From: Kuschelorhynchus macadamiae
Lineage: Eukaryota; Arthropoda; Insecta; Coleoptera; Curculionidae
Length of the DNA stretch: 64,000 bases
Assembly (NCBI GenBank): GCA_030620095.1
Contig: JAUTXW010002192.1
Coordinates: 124,001 to 188,000 of the forward strand
Direction: 5' to 3'
Positions 36,040-54,779 of this stretch are shown here, in pieces. Position numbers and translations under genes: made by a program. Under the pieces are notes generated by a model that was given only the letters and a program-made list of their open reading frames with translations, did not search any database and had not been told where the DNA came from. Each line of letters begins with the position of its first letter. Position 1 is the first letter of the stretch.

Positions 36040-36980
36040 CGGTAAATTTCCTTTATCCGGAACTTTTCCCATAACGGATTCCACCACACACACATATAAC
36101 ATAGTTAATATATCCATACAGTTATTTTGTAATAAATTAACACATTATATAAATGTCAATATGTGTCATTTTTTTATTACGAAGAAGGTTCATTTAAAAG
36201 GGCTTATTTTTGAACCCAGGTCTTACTTTATAAGAAATTACAAATACAATGCTTGTTTTGGAATTTGTTGTGAGGAATGTTCCGGGCAAAGAACCAGGCA
36301 CTGATTTTTTTATAATTTATTTTTCTAACATACATACATACATACTTACGAACATACAGATGTACACACTGTTTTGAAATTTTTGATTTATTTATCGGTA
36401 TTATTTTATATTGACTTTAAATTCTATACATCCTATCTATTATTTTCCTCCATAAAAAAAGATTTTTTTTGTAGGAAATGGAATTTTACTGACTTTTTAA
36501 ACATTAAATTATGCCGCCATTTTGTTTAGCCATATAGAATGTATCGAATTTTACAGTTGATCCCATTTTCCCACTTCATTTTTGTGTAAGATTTCAACTT
36601 AATTGGATAAATAGTTTTTTGATACTGATATTTTAAACATTTAGTTAGGCCGCTATTTAGGAATAAACCCTAGGTTACACTTGATTTTTAGGCAAAATTG
36701 GAAGTAAATTAGATTAGTAGTTCTTTAGTAATGTTTTTTAACATTTGTTCTATTTTGTCATACTGGATATTCACAAAAATATTACCATATGACTCTTAAT
36801 TTTTGACCAAAATTTGAAGTCAACCGGATAAGTAGTTTTTTAGCTATGCCGCAAAGAGACAGATAGACCGGCGGATTTGAGAATTTCAACATCCCTAAAA
36901 CGCGAAGATCTGCAAAAATTTCGGAGGGTGATTTCTATACGATTAGAATACTTTCCTCTTACAAGGAAAGTTAAAGGGAC
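36040..36980 (-). repeat. TGGCGG dispersed repeat, reverse copy (R1e)
   Basis: Tail ggtaaatttcctttatccgg at 36041, reversed internal units (gccgccattttg near 36511), then cggagggtgatttctatacg and the head hairpin tcctcttacaaggaaagt near 36955. Confidence 0.7.
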
Positions 36981-37423
36981 TGCATTATATTTATATCACC
37001 TCCTTTCTGATTTTAACCCCCTGCCCGAATTTCTGACTACGCGTCTGACATATACTTAAAATTGGCAAAACACATTAAATTGCTTGGTATAAACATCTAT
37101 TAAATTAAAGATAAACGAGCCGCTGCTGGTTCAGTCTATAGTGAAAGCCAACAGGATTGCCATTTTTGGGCGATGCAGGGGAAGATATATAGATCCAACT
37201 TTCGAAACTATTTATGAATTATATGTTGAGTTCTATAGTCTAAGTGTCAGAATCACTTTTAATACAAATACGCCCATTCATCCTTTCAGTTGTTGCAGAG
37301 AGAGTCGCTGACAAACGCATATACAGTAAACACCTACATACAGGTCAAAAACAGCGCCTCTCTTTTTTTAACTCGATAAAAAAGTATCTTCATATAACCG
37401 ACGTAATTAAGCCCATATTTTTA

Positions 37424-37639
37424 CCCCCGTATTCACTAAAAGAGTTTAAGAGTTAGACTAGGTCTAGTTGCCATGGTACTTAAAATTCTTAGTTCGTCAG
37501 TTATGTTTCGTTTATGTCACTGTCATTTTGTAATTGTGGCAGAAAAATTATTTGTTCAATTGTTAAAAATCTCATCTTAAAACTATAACTGTCAAGTTAG
37601 ACCCAGTCTAAATTTAAACCTCTTTAGTGAATACGGGTG
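37424..37639. mobile_element. MITE, ~216 bp, with TTA target duplication (Harbinger-like)
   Basis: The left end CCCCCGTATTCACTAAA and the right end TTTAGTGAATACGGGTG are inverted copies, and similarity continues inward (AGAGTTTAAG..TTAGACT and AGTCTAAATTTAAACCTCT). TTA flanks both sides (37421-37423, 37640-37642). A 3-bp TTA duplication points to the PIF/Harbinger group. Confidence 0.8.
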
Positions 37640-38840
37640 TTAATGTTTAGCAATTTGTTCTATTTCTTAAAATTAAATTAATAGGTAGGATGGTAGTTTA
37701 TAAGGAAAGCAACTACTCCACTAGAAATACGGACTAGAGAAAACAACGGATTTGTCATTTTAAAACATCTCATGTAAATGAGTCAATAAACAAACAAAAG
37801 AATATCTGTTTAATTTGGTTTTTTGCTCTTATCTGAGGCAATTAAGTGATACTACTATTATACCTCAATACAATTTCCTGTTTACTAGATAATTATTATC
37901 TAATTAATAATTATTATATATGTGTATGTATTTTTTTTTAATTTGGGAGAAATCTCATTGTTATAGGTATTATTGAAAATATCGGTCATTGCTCTGATTT
38001 GCTGTCTGCTCACTTAAGTGTTTATCAATAATATGATTACTGCATACAATAAAAAAGTTCATCATTAAATTAAATAATAAAATTTATCTGTTTTAAATTG
38101 TGACCAAGTAACTGTTGAATAAATGAATACTTATTGGTGATAGGCATATTAGAATGTTTTCAAGTTAAATACTGAGCTAAGTACAACTATATAATAATTT
38201 GGGTTTAAAATACCCTCTAGAATTCGACTAATTGATTTGGTTACATAAAAAATCCAATATACAGTAATACATAAAAACATAATAGCAATAATACTAGTAA
38301 TGTCTTTTACGGTAGATATTAGATGTTATCGTTTAAGAAATATGCATATGTAGTAAAAAGTTTTGGACTTGTGATAGACTTTGACATTCAGTTTGAGCTT
38401 TTTCGATTCAAGAGTATGTATATATTTTGGCAGAGCACTGTAGAACTTATTGGTCTTTCCTGGCTCTTGAGGTGCCATCATGGGTAATTGTAGCTATTTC
38501 TTGTTAGTAACAGCAGGTTACTAGCAAAAAATGTCGTCCAGACAATTTTGGATGAAAATAATAGGTCGTATTAATTGTATGATAATATATCATTGTCTAC
38601 AACATTCTATGCATTTTAACTCAGAAAGGATTATGATGAATTTCTTTTGTACACAATGAGTATGGATGCACTGGGCGAGTGATCCAAGCACTGTATAAAA
38701 GCTTTGAATAGAAATATTCAAAGTAGGATTGAAGCAGAATCTTCTGTGAGCTTTGTCTCTGAGATTTCTGATCAGAAAACATATCTTGCCCAATCTGAAT
38801 ACTATAAATTACTGACATGCTGTTCTCATGAGACCTTCAA
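37640..38840. other. No gene recognised
   Basis: AT-rich; short ORFs near 38590-38818 lead into the dispersed repeat and are not recognised. Confidence 0.4.
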
Positions 38841-38844
38841 GTTC

Positions 38845-39150
38845 AGCGTCATTCCCTAAAACTTGACCAAGCTCCATTGAGTGTTTTGGAAAGCAAGGTA
38901 GGAGGCGGAAGGTTAGCTTCTGCGATTTGAATCATTTATGCCTAACCTTTTTCTCAAGACCAGAAATACCAACCTTAGACGCTTTAACATCTCTACCCAA
39001 GAGCTTAAAACTTACACATTCAGCGTCTTTAAGATATAAATACAAGGGGTCTTTGTTTAATTTTGGAAAGGTATCATTAATTATTTAGTTCCTTTTCACT
39101 TTCACCGCATTGATTGCTGTTTAGGTATTTTTTGATTTGCTGTAGGACTT
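38845..39150 (-). repeat. Dispersed repeat, inverted partner of 34860-35155
   Basis: Reverse-orientation copy with similar divergence along its length, about 4 kb from its partner. The flanks differ. Confidence 0.7.
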
Positions 39151-39850
39151 TGAAAATTGCACGTTTTGTGTTAAAAGCAACGAAGGTGTTTATTAACCAA
39201 TTTGAACTTATAAACTTAAGAATTGTTCATTTTAAAATACGTATTGTTTTTAAAACAAAATTTTACTTGGCGTTTTTTTAAAAGAAACTACTTTTTAACA
39301 ATATCACAATTATTTAATACCCCCAATTGTTTTTACCTAACTTTTAATATTTATTTTCTGTTCTAGGTAAGCAATGAAAATCAACTGTAGGCCTTTCTTC
39401 CTGGTAAGTGTGTAAGCAAAATAAAAGAATTATTTACCCTAGCGTGATACCATGATTAAAAACTAGCATTAGTTTTGCATTGTCTTGAACAAATAAATCA
39501 ACTATGGATGGATAGGCGTAAACTAGTGTCTGTCACTCATCGCACTTCTTTAGAACAAACGTATAAAATATTCTAATAACTAATATGCGTCTATAAAAAC
39601 TTAAGGTAAATGATATAATTTATTAAGCTTGCTTAAATAATATTGTTTATATATGTATCGAAACAGACTAGTCTACATGTTGAGATATATAATTTTATTA
39701 AATATTTGCTTCAATTAATTTAAAGTTAAATATTTTTATTCAGTTGCGAAAAATTCAAAAAAAATTTTGTTTGTCAATCTAAACGCAAGAAATAATCTGA
39801 ACACATTTAAAAACATTCTAATCATGTTAGAGTGTATATTATTTAGGATT

Positions 39851-39890
39851 AGGAACGTTTCGTAACTTTATGGTTGCATCCTCAGGATAC
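39851..39890 (-). ncRNA. Hammerhead-like motif at the 3' end of a Penelope remnant
   Basis: Minus strand: CCTGAGGATGCAAC, loop, GTTAC, then GAAACG. CTGAGGA differs by one base from the CUGAUGA box. It lies about 500 bp downstream of the GIY-YIG scrap on the same strand. Confidence 0.4.
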
Positions 39891-40385
39891 TAAAATGCCA
39901 AAAAATAAAAACATATGTATGGGTTACATCACTTAAAACTTTTTTAAGAGTTAAAATAAAAATACAAAGATTTACAGAAAAGACTCGATAAAAATAAGGT
40001 CACTTTTATCAAAATGCTATCAACCTATAGGAGAGTCGCAACACAAATCACTAATACGAGATTATTTGTTATACTTACAATTATGTTTGACTTTTAGGTC
40101 AAATAAATTGTTAAAATTAGGAGAAACATAGGTATTAAATATATAGTTTCACACAAAAATATCAACCGGAAATCCATGCAACAAAAAGAACTCGAAGATG
40201 TAAAAAATATTAACATAATTGCTTGGGTGTTCTTTCTGTGAATATGTACATATATTAAAAAGTTATCGACGCTCAGCCACATGAATAGCATCGAAGGAAA
40301 ACACAAGAATCATATGCTTTGGTAGTTATACGGTATATAGTTTAATATATAGGTAGAGTTGAAAGAGGTGTTTTTATTTTATCCA

Positions 40386-40575
40386 TTATATTAAAATAGT
40401 ATTTAATTTATCAATACTCATTCTTTTGTTGACATTATATTTTTGTATTTTTATCATTTCAGAAATTATTCTGGTTTCTAAAATGGTTGCTGTGTCCAAA
40501 TCAAAGTTATGTCCTGTATTAATTGTGTGCTCAACTAGTGCCTTTGGTTTTGTTTTCGTAAGAATGGTGTGTCTT
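40386..40575 (-). pseudogene. Penelope-like GIY-YIG C-terminal scrap
   Basis: KTKPKALVEHTINTGHNFDL followed by ATILETRIISEMIKIQ and VNKRMSIDKLN is the usual C-terminal part of Penelope-type GIY-YIG domains (EH...TGH.FD, then .ISE.I.I). It is open to a stop at 40386. The sequence differs from the other copies, marking a further lineage. Its upstream end is joined to a LINE fragment. Confidence 0.72.
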
Positions 40576-41270
40576 GTCGTTACCATGGCTGTGAATGGGA
40601 TTGTTGATAGAAGAGTGTAGATCGTTCATGTGCAGGAGGAATAGCGAAGATGTCAAGATTCCTTTGGAACGCATGCGTTGATTATGTGAAGGTCAGATTA
40701 ATGGCAGTCAGTAACTAGAGAAATACTTTTTTTTAAAAAGAAAATTTGCAATACAAGCACAAAGTTTTGGAGGAAGACCATAGTTAGGAAGTCTTTTAAG
40801 AAGTGCTTGATGCCGAACTTGACCGAATACTTTGGATATGTCGAGGGCAATAATTTAGGTTTCTCCGTGGAATTCTATGGACTTGTTCCAGTTGTGGGTT
40901 ACGATGGTAAGAAAATCTGCTATGGACCTTTGGTGGGGAAAGCTGTATTGCCTGTCGTGGATAAGTTTATACCTTTCAAGATAATTTAAAACGACAGTAT
41001 TGATATACTTCTCCATTACCTTACTCATAATTGGGAGTAGAGATATGGGTATGTAGTTTTGGATGCCCTTTTTTGGAACAGATTTCCATCATTTTGGAAA
41101 AATGCCTTATCATAAGATTCTTGGAATAACCTAGTAAGGATTGGAGCTAGCCCTAGGTCAAACATTGGCAACGTTGGTACTGATGGAAGGTGGAAGTGAA
41201 GAGGAGAGATTAAAGTGGAATTTGTGGCGAATTGCTTTGCAAAAAGCTTGGCTTTTGCTTTAATTCATTA
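40565..41270 (-). pseudogene. Jockey-type LINE reverse transcriptase remnant
   Basis: In order along the minus strand: KAKLFAKQFATNSTL, LAPILTRLFQES, PKKG and YIPISLLPIMSKVMEKYINT, RYKLIHDRQYSFPHQRSIAD, ALDISKVFGQVRHQALLKRL with NYGLPPKLCACIANFLF, then LFLLHMNDLHSSINNPIHSH and a HGND where YADD is expected. These are reverse-transcriptase motifs of Jockey-like LINEs in correct order. Multiple frame changes occur and the catalytic YADD is gone. The remnant breaks at the YADD region, where Penelope sequence begins. Confidence 0.78.
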
Positions 41271-41449
41271 ATGACTTAAAAGTAATCCAAAAAGGCCATT
41301 CGGAATAAAAAAAATACATTTTGAAAATTCTTAAGGTTCTTCTTGTGATGCATGAAACTGAAGTCCATGGAGCTTGTCGAATGGTATTCTTTCGAGTTAA
41401 AGTTTCTTAAGTTCTTAAGTAATGGTAAGATGCTATATGCAGAATAGCT

Positions 41450-43056
41450 AAGAAACTAATTGCCAGATTGACTTCAAATGTTGGCCAAAAATTCATATGG
41501 GGTCATATGAGGATGACTTGGTAATATTTTGGTAAAAATTTAATATATAAACTATTTAAGTTACCTTAAATTTTGCACAAAAATTCAAACTAAAGAAACT
41601 ATAATCTAAACTAAATTCTTAAAATTTAATGGATTGACAAAGTTCTAGCTTACTATTCCCAATATACTCCTGTAAAAAAAATCAGCAAATTTTGACGCCC
41701 AAATAAAAAAATTAATAGGTATTTGAAATTATTTTTTTGAATTTAAAATCAAATCACAATTTTTTTAAAGTTTGAACATGAAAATTGGATTTTTTGAAGG
41801 ATTGTTTTGTTAGAGGTGATTCAAATCTTCTTCTGGTTGAAACTATGTAAATTAGTAATTTTTCTGTTGTAACTAAGAAGTGGATATAAATTGGAGGCAT
41901 GTTGAGAAATGTATACATAGTTCTCAGTAGCCAGAGTTATATATTAAGGATAAGGGATTTACAAAAAAGTGTATTGTTTTTAGTTCTATGGATATTTTTC
42001 AGAAATATATTATTCAGTTTAAAAGAGTGATTGTAGTAATCAGTTCGTAGAATTTTGGTAGGAATTGAAGATGGCGAAACAGAATGGCGGCTTAATAAAA
42101 TATTTAAAGAGAAAATTACTTATTAGATTAGAAATTCGAAATTAAATTTTGTGCAAAAATTAATCGTGGTATAAAGAAGAAGTAATAACTTTTTGCGACA
42201 CATTCAAGATGGCGGAACAAAATGAGGGCCAAACAGTAATCGTGAAAAAAAAAGCACCCTTACAGGTTTTACATATCTTCACGTTTTAGTGTTCTTAGAT
42301 TCCAAAGATATGTTTTCTCAATTCCGTCGGACTGTGTCGTATGGCTCTGTCTGTTCGTCAGTTCGTTGTATAGCTAAAAAAGTACTTACATGATTGACTT
42401 CAAATTTTTGTCAAAAATTAAGGGTCATATGATCTGGTAACATTTTGTTAAATGTTACTAAAAAAATAATTATTCAATTTATCTCAAATTTTGTACAAGA
42501 ATCAAGTGTCACATAGTAATGAACCGGTCACATTTGGTACCTTTCCAAGATACCAAAACAAAATAGCGGCCTAATGAAATGTTTAAAAACTCAGCCTGAA
42601 AAACTACTAATTAGATTAATTTCCAGTTTTGTGCAAACATTAAATGTGATATACAGATAAATAGACAAAATTGTGGTACGAATTTAACACCGCCGAACAA
42701 AATGGCGACCAAATGAAATGTTTAAAAAAATAAACTTAAAAAACATCTTATTTAATTGACTTTGAAGTTTTGCAAAGATGTCAAATGTGAATAGGGATAC
42801 TAGTACGAATTCAACATGACACAACAAAATGACGGTCTTCAAAAATCAGTGTAACAACTACTTTCATTCGTGCTATTTTAAATTATACCCAAAAGTCAAT
42901 ATGGTAAAAAAAAATGGCACCCAATAAAAATGTTTGAAAAAACATTCTGTTACCAAATGGCTATATGCATAACTAAATTGGGTCACATTTCACTATTCCT
43001 AATAAAAGGAAAAATTGAAAACGGAGGAAGTTCTGGGTAAAGGAAATTTATCAACT
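41450..43056 (+). repeat. TGGCGG dispersed repeat, long copy (R1f)
   Basis: Internal units (atggcgaaacagaatggcgg at 42070; atggcggaacaaaatgaggg at 42210), a second head-like block at about 42245-42375 with ttccgtcgg, and tail gggtaaaggaaatttatc at 43038. The block order suggests two copies joined or internal duplication. Confidence 0.7.
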
Positions 43057-43059
43057 TTT

Positions 43060-44100
43060 TAACTTTCCAATTGTCATTTATTTTTTTTTAGCAAATCCTG
43101 CTGGTTCAAAGAAAACCATAAAACTTTTGTATACAATATTTTTGGATATTTCGAAAATGTAAACTTGTAGACCCCGTTTAAAATATAACCAGGCAGCCTT
43201 TACATATGTATGTAATGTATATGAAGAAGTACTACCAAAATACATTTCTTATTTTTGTTTTTAGTTCGCTAAATTATTTTGTATGGATTTAACTGATACT
43301 AAATTAGTCAAAACTGTCTATGTTTTTAAAGACATTTTTCTTAGTTATCTCAAAATGTTGAGAGATATCAGAAAGGACCAGAGCATATATAGTTAGGGCT
43401 TGAAAAGGGGATCTTAAACCGAGAAAAAGTTACACCTTGTATTATTTTCTTTTAGGAATGTATTTTTTATAATATATATTGTACATACCCAACTAACAAA
43501 ATAAACTTTTAATCGAACTAAAGTATTATATAAGTATTTAATAGTGCAGCCTAAATAATACTTGTATTCTGTAATGCTTCAAACAGTTACTGTTTTATTG
43601 TATAACATTAAATATCCTATAATGAAATTTTAAGAATGTTCTTAAAACAAGGGTTACAGAATAATTTCCCTTGTGTAATAAGGCTTTTTGTAAACAGTAT
43701 ATAACTTTTATTAAAACTTCTAATAAAATGCTAACAAAACTGGTTTATAAAAAGTTTTATACCGGTCGCATTAGTATTCTAGTAATTTTTATATAACTAT
43801 TTTAAAGGAGTTTTAAAACAAAATAATAGAAAAAATAATGATAAACCTTATATACAATTATTTTGTAATACAATTATAAGTATAATTACTTTTCTTATTA
43901 TAATATCTTTAACGAACTAAAATATAAGTTATTGAAGTAAATTAATTCTTTTTATTGTGTTGTAAGACAATAGTTGCAGTTCGTCTGATGTCAGATTAGT
44001 TCTAACGATGATTCGGCATTTCTGTGCAACTGATAAGCAAATCTTCTCAACCCGAAAAGAAGTTATTATTTTAACTAGAGACTAGCATTATTGAATAACT
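43060..44100. other. No gene recognised
   Basis: AT-rich DNA with no recognisable coding or repeat signal. Confidence 0.4.
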
Positions 44101-44124
44101 ATTTTTGTCTTTTCATATGTTTTA

Positions 44125-44965
<841 letters not shown>

Positions 44966-45246
44966 TTTCGTTTTGTCTCGTCTTAAACGAACTTAAGGTA
45001 ATATCTAGTGCTTTAAAGAAAAATGGCTACACAAATCGCACCATAGAGAAAGCTATTAATGCACAGGTTTCCCGAACAACGAACAACAAAAAATATGAAC
45101 CGGGAAAGCAACGAGTAGTCTTACCATCTGTAAAAGGCACAACAGACAGAATCGGAAGATTTCTGAGGAAACACAACATACAAACAATACACAAACCACA
45201 AACAACTATAGGTAAACTACTCGGAAACCCAAAAGATAAAATCAAA

Positions 45247-45684
45247 TTGGAAAACCACGGAGTGTACAGTATTCCGTGCCAGGACTGTGAAAAGTTGTAC
45301 GTAGGGCAAACTAACAGGCGAATATCAGCAAGAGTGGAAGAGCATAAACTCAGCATCAGAAATAGACAAACAACCTCAGCTTTATTCCTACATCATCAGG
45401 AAACCGGCCATAAAATAAATTTCGATGGGTGTAGGGAGATTGCCAATATAGAACATTATAAGACCAGAATAATCCGAGAAGCCATAGAAATTGAAAAACA
45501 AGGTGATTTGAATAAAAGGGACGAATCATTAAAACTACCAACAGTATGGAAGACAATAATCGACAAATCTAAAATCGCAAAAACTCAAGCGCAATTAGCG
45601 CAACAACAACAGCACCATTCGGAAAACATAAATAACGACCAACGCCTGCGCAGATATAACCTTCGGCCCCGAGTGGGGGTATAA
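45247..45684 (+). CDS. GIY-YIG endonuclease part within the 5' pseudo-LTR
   Basis: Open reading from the GIY-YIG motif (GVYSIPCQDCEKLYVGQTNR) through the C-terminal tail to RYNLRPRVGV and stop. It supplies the ORF end that the 3' copy lost to the (TA)n array. In this place it lacks the reverse transcriptase and is a by-product of the tandem-LTR-like structure rather than a separate gene. Confidence 0.7.
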   Translation: MENHGVYSIPCQDCEKLYVGQTNRRISARVEEHKLSIRNRQTTSALFLHHQETGHKINFDGCREIANIEHYKTRIIREAIEIEKQGDLNKRDESLKLPTVWKTIIDKSKIAKTQAQLAQQQQHHSENINNDQRLRRYNLRPRVGV

Positions 45685-45716
45685 AAGGAAGCGTCGCAGT
45701 CACCAACACTTCAGTC
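45680..45716 (+). promoter_or_regulatory. Penelope core promoter: TATAAAAG and TCAGTC initiator
   Basis: TATAAAAG at 45680-45687, initiator TCAGTC at 45711-45716, spacing 33 nt. Both motifs and spacing recur in the copy at 31784. The ORF's ATG is 36 nt after the predicted start. Confidence 0.6.
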
Positions 45717-45748
45717 TCTATTCGGACGCGAGAAAGAAAGCTTCGAAA

Positions 45749-49010
<3,262 letters not shown>

Positions 49011-49011
49011 G

Positions 49012-50327
49012 TATAGGGTTGCCAAAAACTAAATCTAAAATTGCCTGAAGAGAAAACTACCCATAAGTTTAGTTTTAGAGCGAAGTGCCATAAGGGAATT
49101 ATTGTGTTTATTCCGAGGTGTGATAAAATACTAAATTTTATAAAGAAACTCAAATCCGAATGCATGTAATGTAATGCAATGTACGGGGTATACAAAAAGT
49201 TTTATTTGACAATATGGTATAAAAATCAACTAAGAATGAACAAATTATGCGTCTATTATGGTTCTTTTACTAAACTCTGCTATTGCCGCTCTTACCATAG
49301 CTGGCATAATTTCTTGTACACACTGCCTGTTGACTGTTTCCAGGTGATCGACGTTTTGGAATGGAGTGTGAAAATAAGTCTTTTCTTTTAACAGTCCCCA
49401 AAGGAAAAATTCCAACGGGGTTGGGGCAGGAGACCTGGCTGGCCACGGGATTGTAGAATAGCTTCCTATCCAGCGATTTGACAAAGTCCTTTGTTAAAAA
49501 TTTGAAACTATCTGTGTACTATCGCATGGTGCTTTGTCGTGTTGGTAACAAAGTGAACGCCTAATATTTAATTGCAATTTTTCAACAAATTCAAGCAATT
49601 GAGTATTTAAAAAAATTAGATAAGTTATTCAAAATACCTCACCAAACATTTGTTGTAAATGAGTATTCATTGCGACACGTTTGTAAGTATAAAATTTATG
49701 AGAATCGTACTGATGGTTGACTTTGTTACGTTACCCGGAAGTAATTTTGATATTTTCCTCACCGAGATTTTAAGATTTTCAACGACCGCCTACAAAACTT
49801 GCATTTGATTTTCTTCGGTAGTAGACCTAGCTTAGTGTTTTCTTTTAAGCGTATTATCAACAGACCCAGTGGATTTAAACTTGATCATGACATTTGCAAC
49901 AGTAACATAGCTTATTTGTATATCTGGATGTATATTATTAAAAATTTCAGACGCTTCACGACATGTTTTATAATGATCTCCAACAATTAATACAATTTCA
50001 ATTTTTTCCTGTTTTGTTAATTTAACACCATTATAAAAATAACAGAAAAATGTTCAATGTAATAAAATAACCAAACACTTCAATTATGTACTGTCAGTAA
50101 AATGCAATATATACTCACTTTTTTTAGTAATTAGCGTAAGTGTAAAATATTACATTTTCTGCTACTAGAAAAGTACTTTCGAATTTCTTCATGAAATTTA
50201 ATCTTTTACCACATTTCGGAATACTCAGAATAAATAATTCTGTTATGGCATTTTGCTCTAAAACTAAACTTATGCGGAGTTTTCTCTACAGGCAATTTTA
50301 GATTACTAAGTTTTTGGCAACCCTATA
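49012..50327 (-). mobile_element. Tc1/mariner-like element, 1.3 kb, ~110-bp terminal inverted repeats
   Basis: Ends read TATAGGGTTGCCAAAAACT and its complement. The arms align over about 110 bp (ctaaaattgcctg, agagaaaact, gcataagtttagttttagag, tgccataa, ttccga). They contain a decayed transposase on the minus strand. The left end sits in the last TA steps of the microsatellite, as expected for an element that targets TA. Confidence 0.82.
49245..50030 (-). pseudogene. Decayed Tc1/mariner-like transposase
   Basis: The N-terminal part (about 50030..49832) reads KLTKQEKIEIVLIVGDHYKT, CREASEIFNNIHPDI and VTVANVMIKFKSTGSVDNT, a helix-turn-helix domain. It has no clear ATG and stops after LKRKH. 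The C-terminal part (49484..49245) reads NRWIGSYSTIPWPARSPAPT and PLEFFLWGLLKEKTYF, the block around the third catalytic residue; the usual SPDLTP Asp reads SPAPTP, so the site is lost. The middle is eroded. Inactive. Confidence 0.78.
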
Positions 50328-50851
50328 CAATATCTTTTAACTTTTATAATTCCAACAATATTTTCGGAGGAAGCAGAACTTTTTATGAAGAGTAACATTT
50401 TTCATTAAATAAAAAATAAAAAAGTTTTCCACTTGTTAAGAACTTTTCAGGACACGCTGTATATATAGCTAAGTTCTTATTTTATTTAAAACATATTTTT
50501 TAACAGAAGATGAAATATAGTTCAGCATTGAACGGTTTTAGCAATTTATTTTTTATAAAACGTATTGTACATACTTATAAAAGTGAGATAAAAAATATGG
50601 TTATTAAAAATATTTAATAGTAATATAAAATCTTAGTCCATATTTGTATTGTATTTTAATATAAATGTTATCTTTAATAGTTTATTACTGCCAATTGTCG
50701 ATTTTCCCTATTCTAATTTGTAAAGGTAATTCTAACCGTTCAAAAAGCCCCAAAAATTCTACATACACTTTTGGTAAAAATGTTACTATAAATTAACCAA
50801 TACTAGTATTATCACACAAAAATGCTTTTCTCTCAGATAACCGTTAACTAA

Positions 50852-53915
<3,064 letters not shown>

Positions 53916-53943
53916 TATATTACTTCCGCGAACTACTAAAGGA

Positions 53944-53949
53944 GACTGA
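53944..53949 (-). promoter_or_regulatory. Initiator (TCAGTC) of P450 gene C
   Basis: Minus-strand TCAGTC, a good arthropod Inr, 32 nt upstream of the ATG at 53915. An AT-rich TATATA stretch lies about 46-53 nt further upstream (53993..54000), rather far for a classical TATA box. It supports the downstream ATG as the real start. Confidence 0.45.
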
Positions 53950-54009
53950 CACTTAAATTTAACTTCATATCGTCGCAATTCGTTAAATATATATTATATA
54001 GTCTTCCAC

Positions 54010-54775
54010 GGTGTTGCCAGGTTTTGTGTAAAAAACTAAATAAAATACATACCTGCAAAGTTTAGACGTAAGATGGCCCACTACCGTGTCTTATAAGTTG
54101 TTTTGGGGGAGGGTTTGGCCAATTTTTAGAAAATTTGGATTTTTATAGCGTTGATAAATTATTTAATAGAACTTTGTGTGTCCAAAAATGTATTCATCCT
54201 TTGTTTATATGTATATGGCACTAGCATTAGAAAAAAGATATTATAAACAATGATTATTTAATTGCTTTTTGTCCAGACCCTCTCCGTGGGTAGGGACGCT
54301 TTGGACACTATAAAAGAAAGTACACAAAAGCCATTATTTAATACTAAAATGATAAAATATTGGTATTCAATCATTAAAACAAACTATATTGTGTCAAAAG
54401 TCAAACAAAATAGTTTTGCTTTTTAGCCAAAAGATAAAGAACAAAAATAACGAAAAATAAACAATTATTTAGATTAAATCATAACCTAAAATACAATATA
54501 TGATCTCAAATCAATATTGAAATATATCATGTCCAAATATTTCGTACTTTTATCAGCATATTTGGAAACCTAACTACATCTTCATATACGACAAACGCCC
54601 AACATTCATCTGAAAATCTAAATTTGTTTGATGCAATTTGTGTCTTCAAAAATTGTACATATCTTGGTACTCCTCAATTCCTGGAGCATAATGCCTAAGC
54701 GAAATTACTAGCAACAAGCTCGTTTAAGTTTGTAAACTGTTCGTCCTCTCATCCCATATCGGATGATAAGTCATT
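54010..54775. other. Intergenic, upstream of P450 gene C, no gene
   Basis: AT-rich; gggagggtttggcc near 54110 recurs as gggagggtttggacac near 56030, on either side of the pogo-like remnant, perhaps relics of its ends. Confidence 0.4.
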
Positions 54776-54779
54776 GTAA

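Noticed and set aside
40807..40989. Plus-strand ORF at 40.8 kb
   Set aside because: It is the antisense shadow of the Jockey-type RT remnant on the minus strand.
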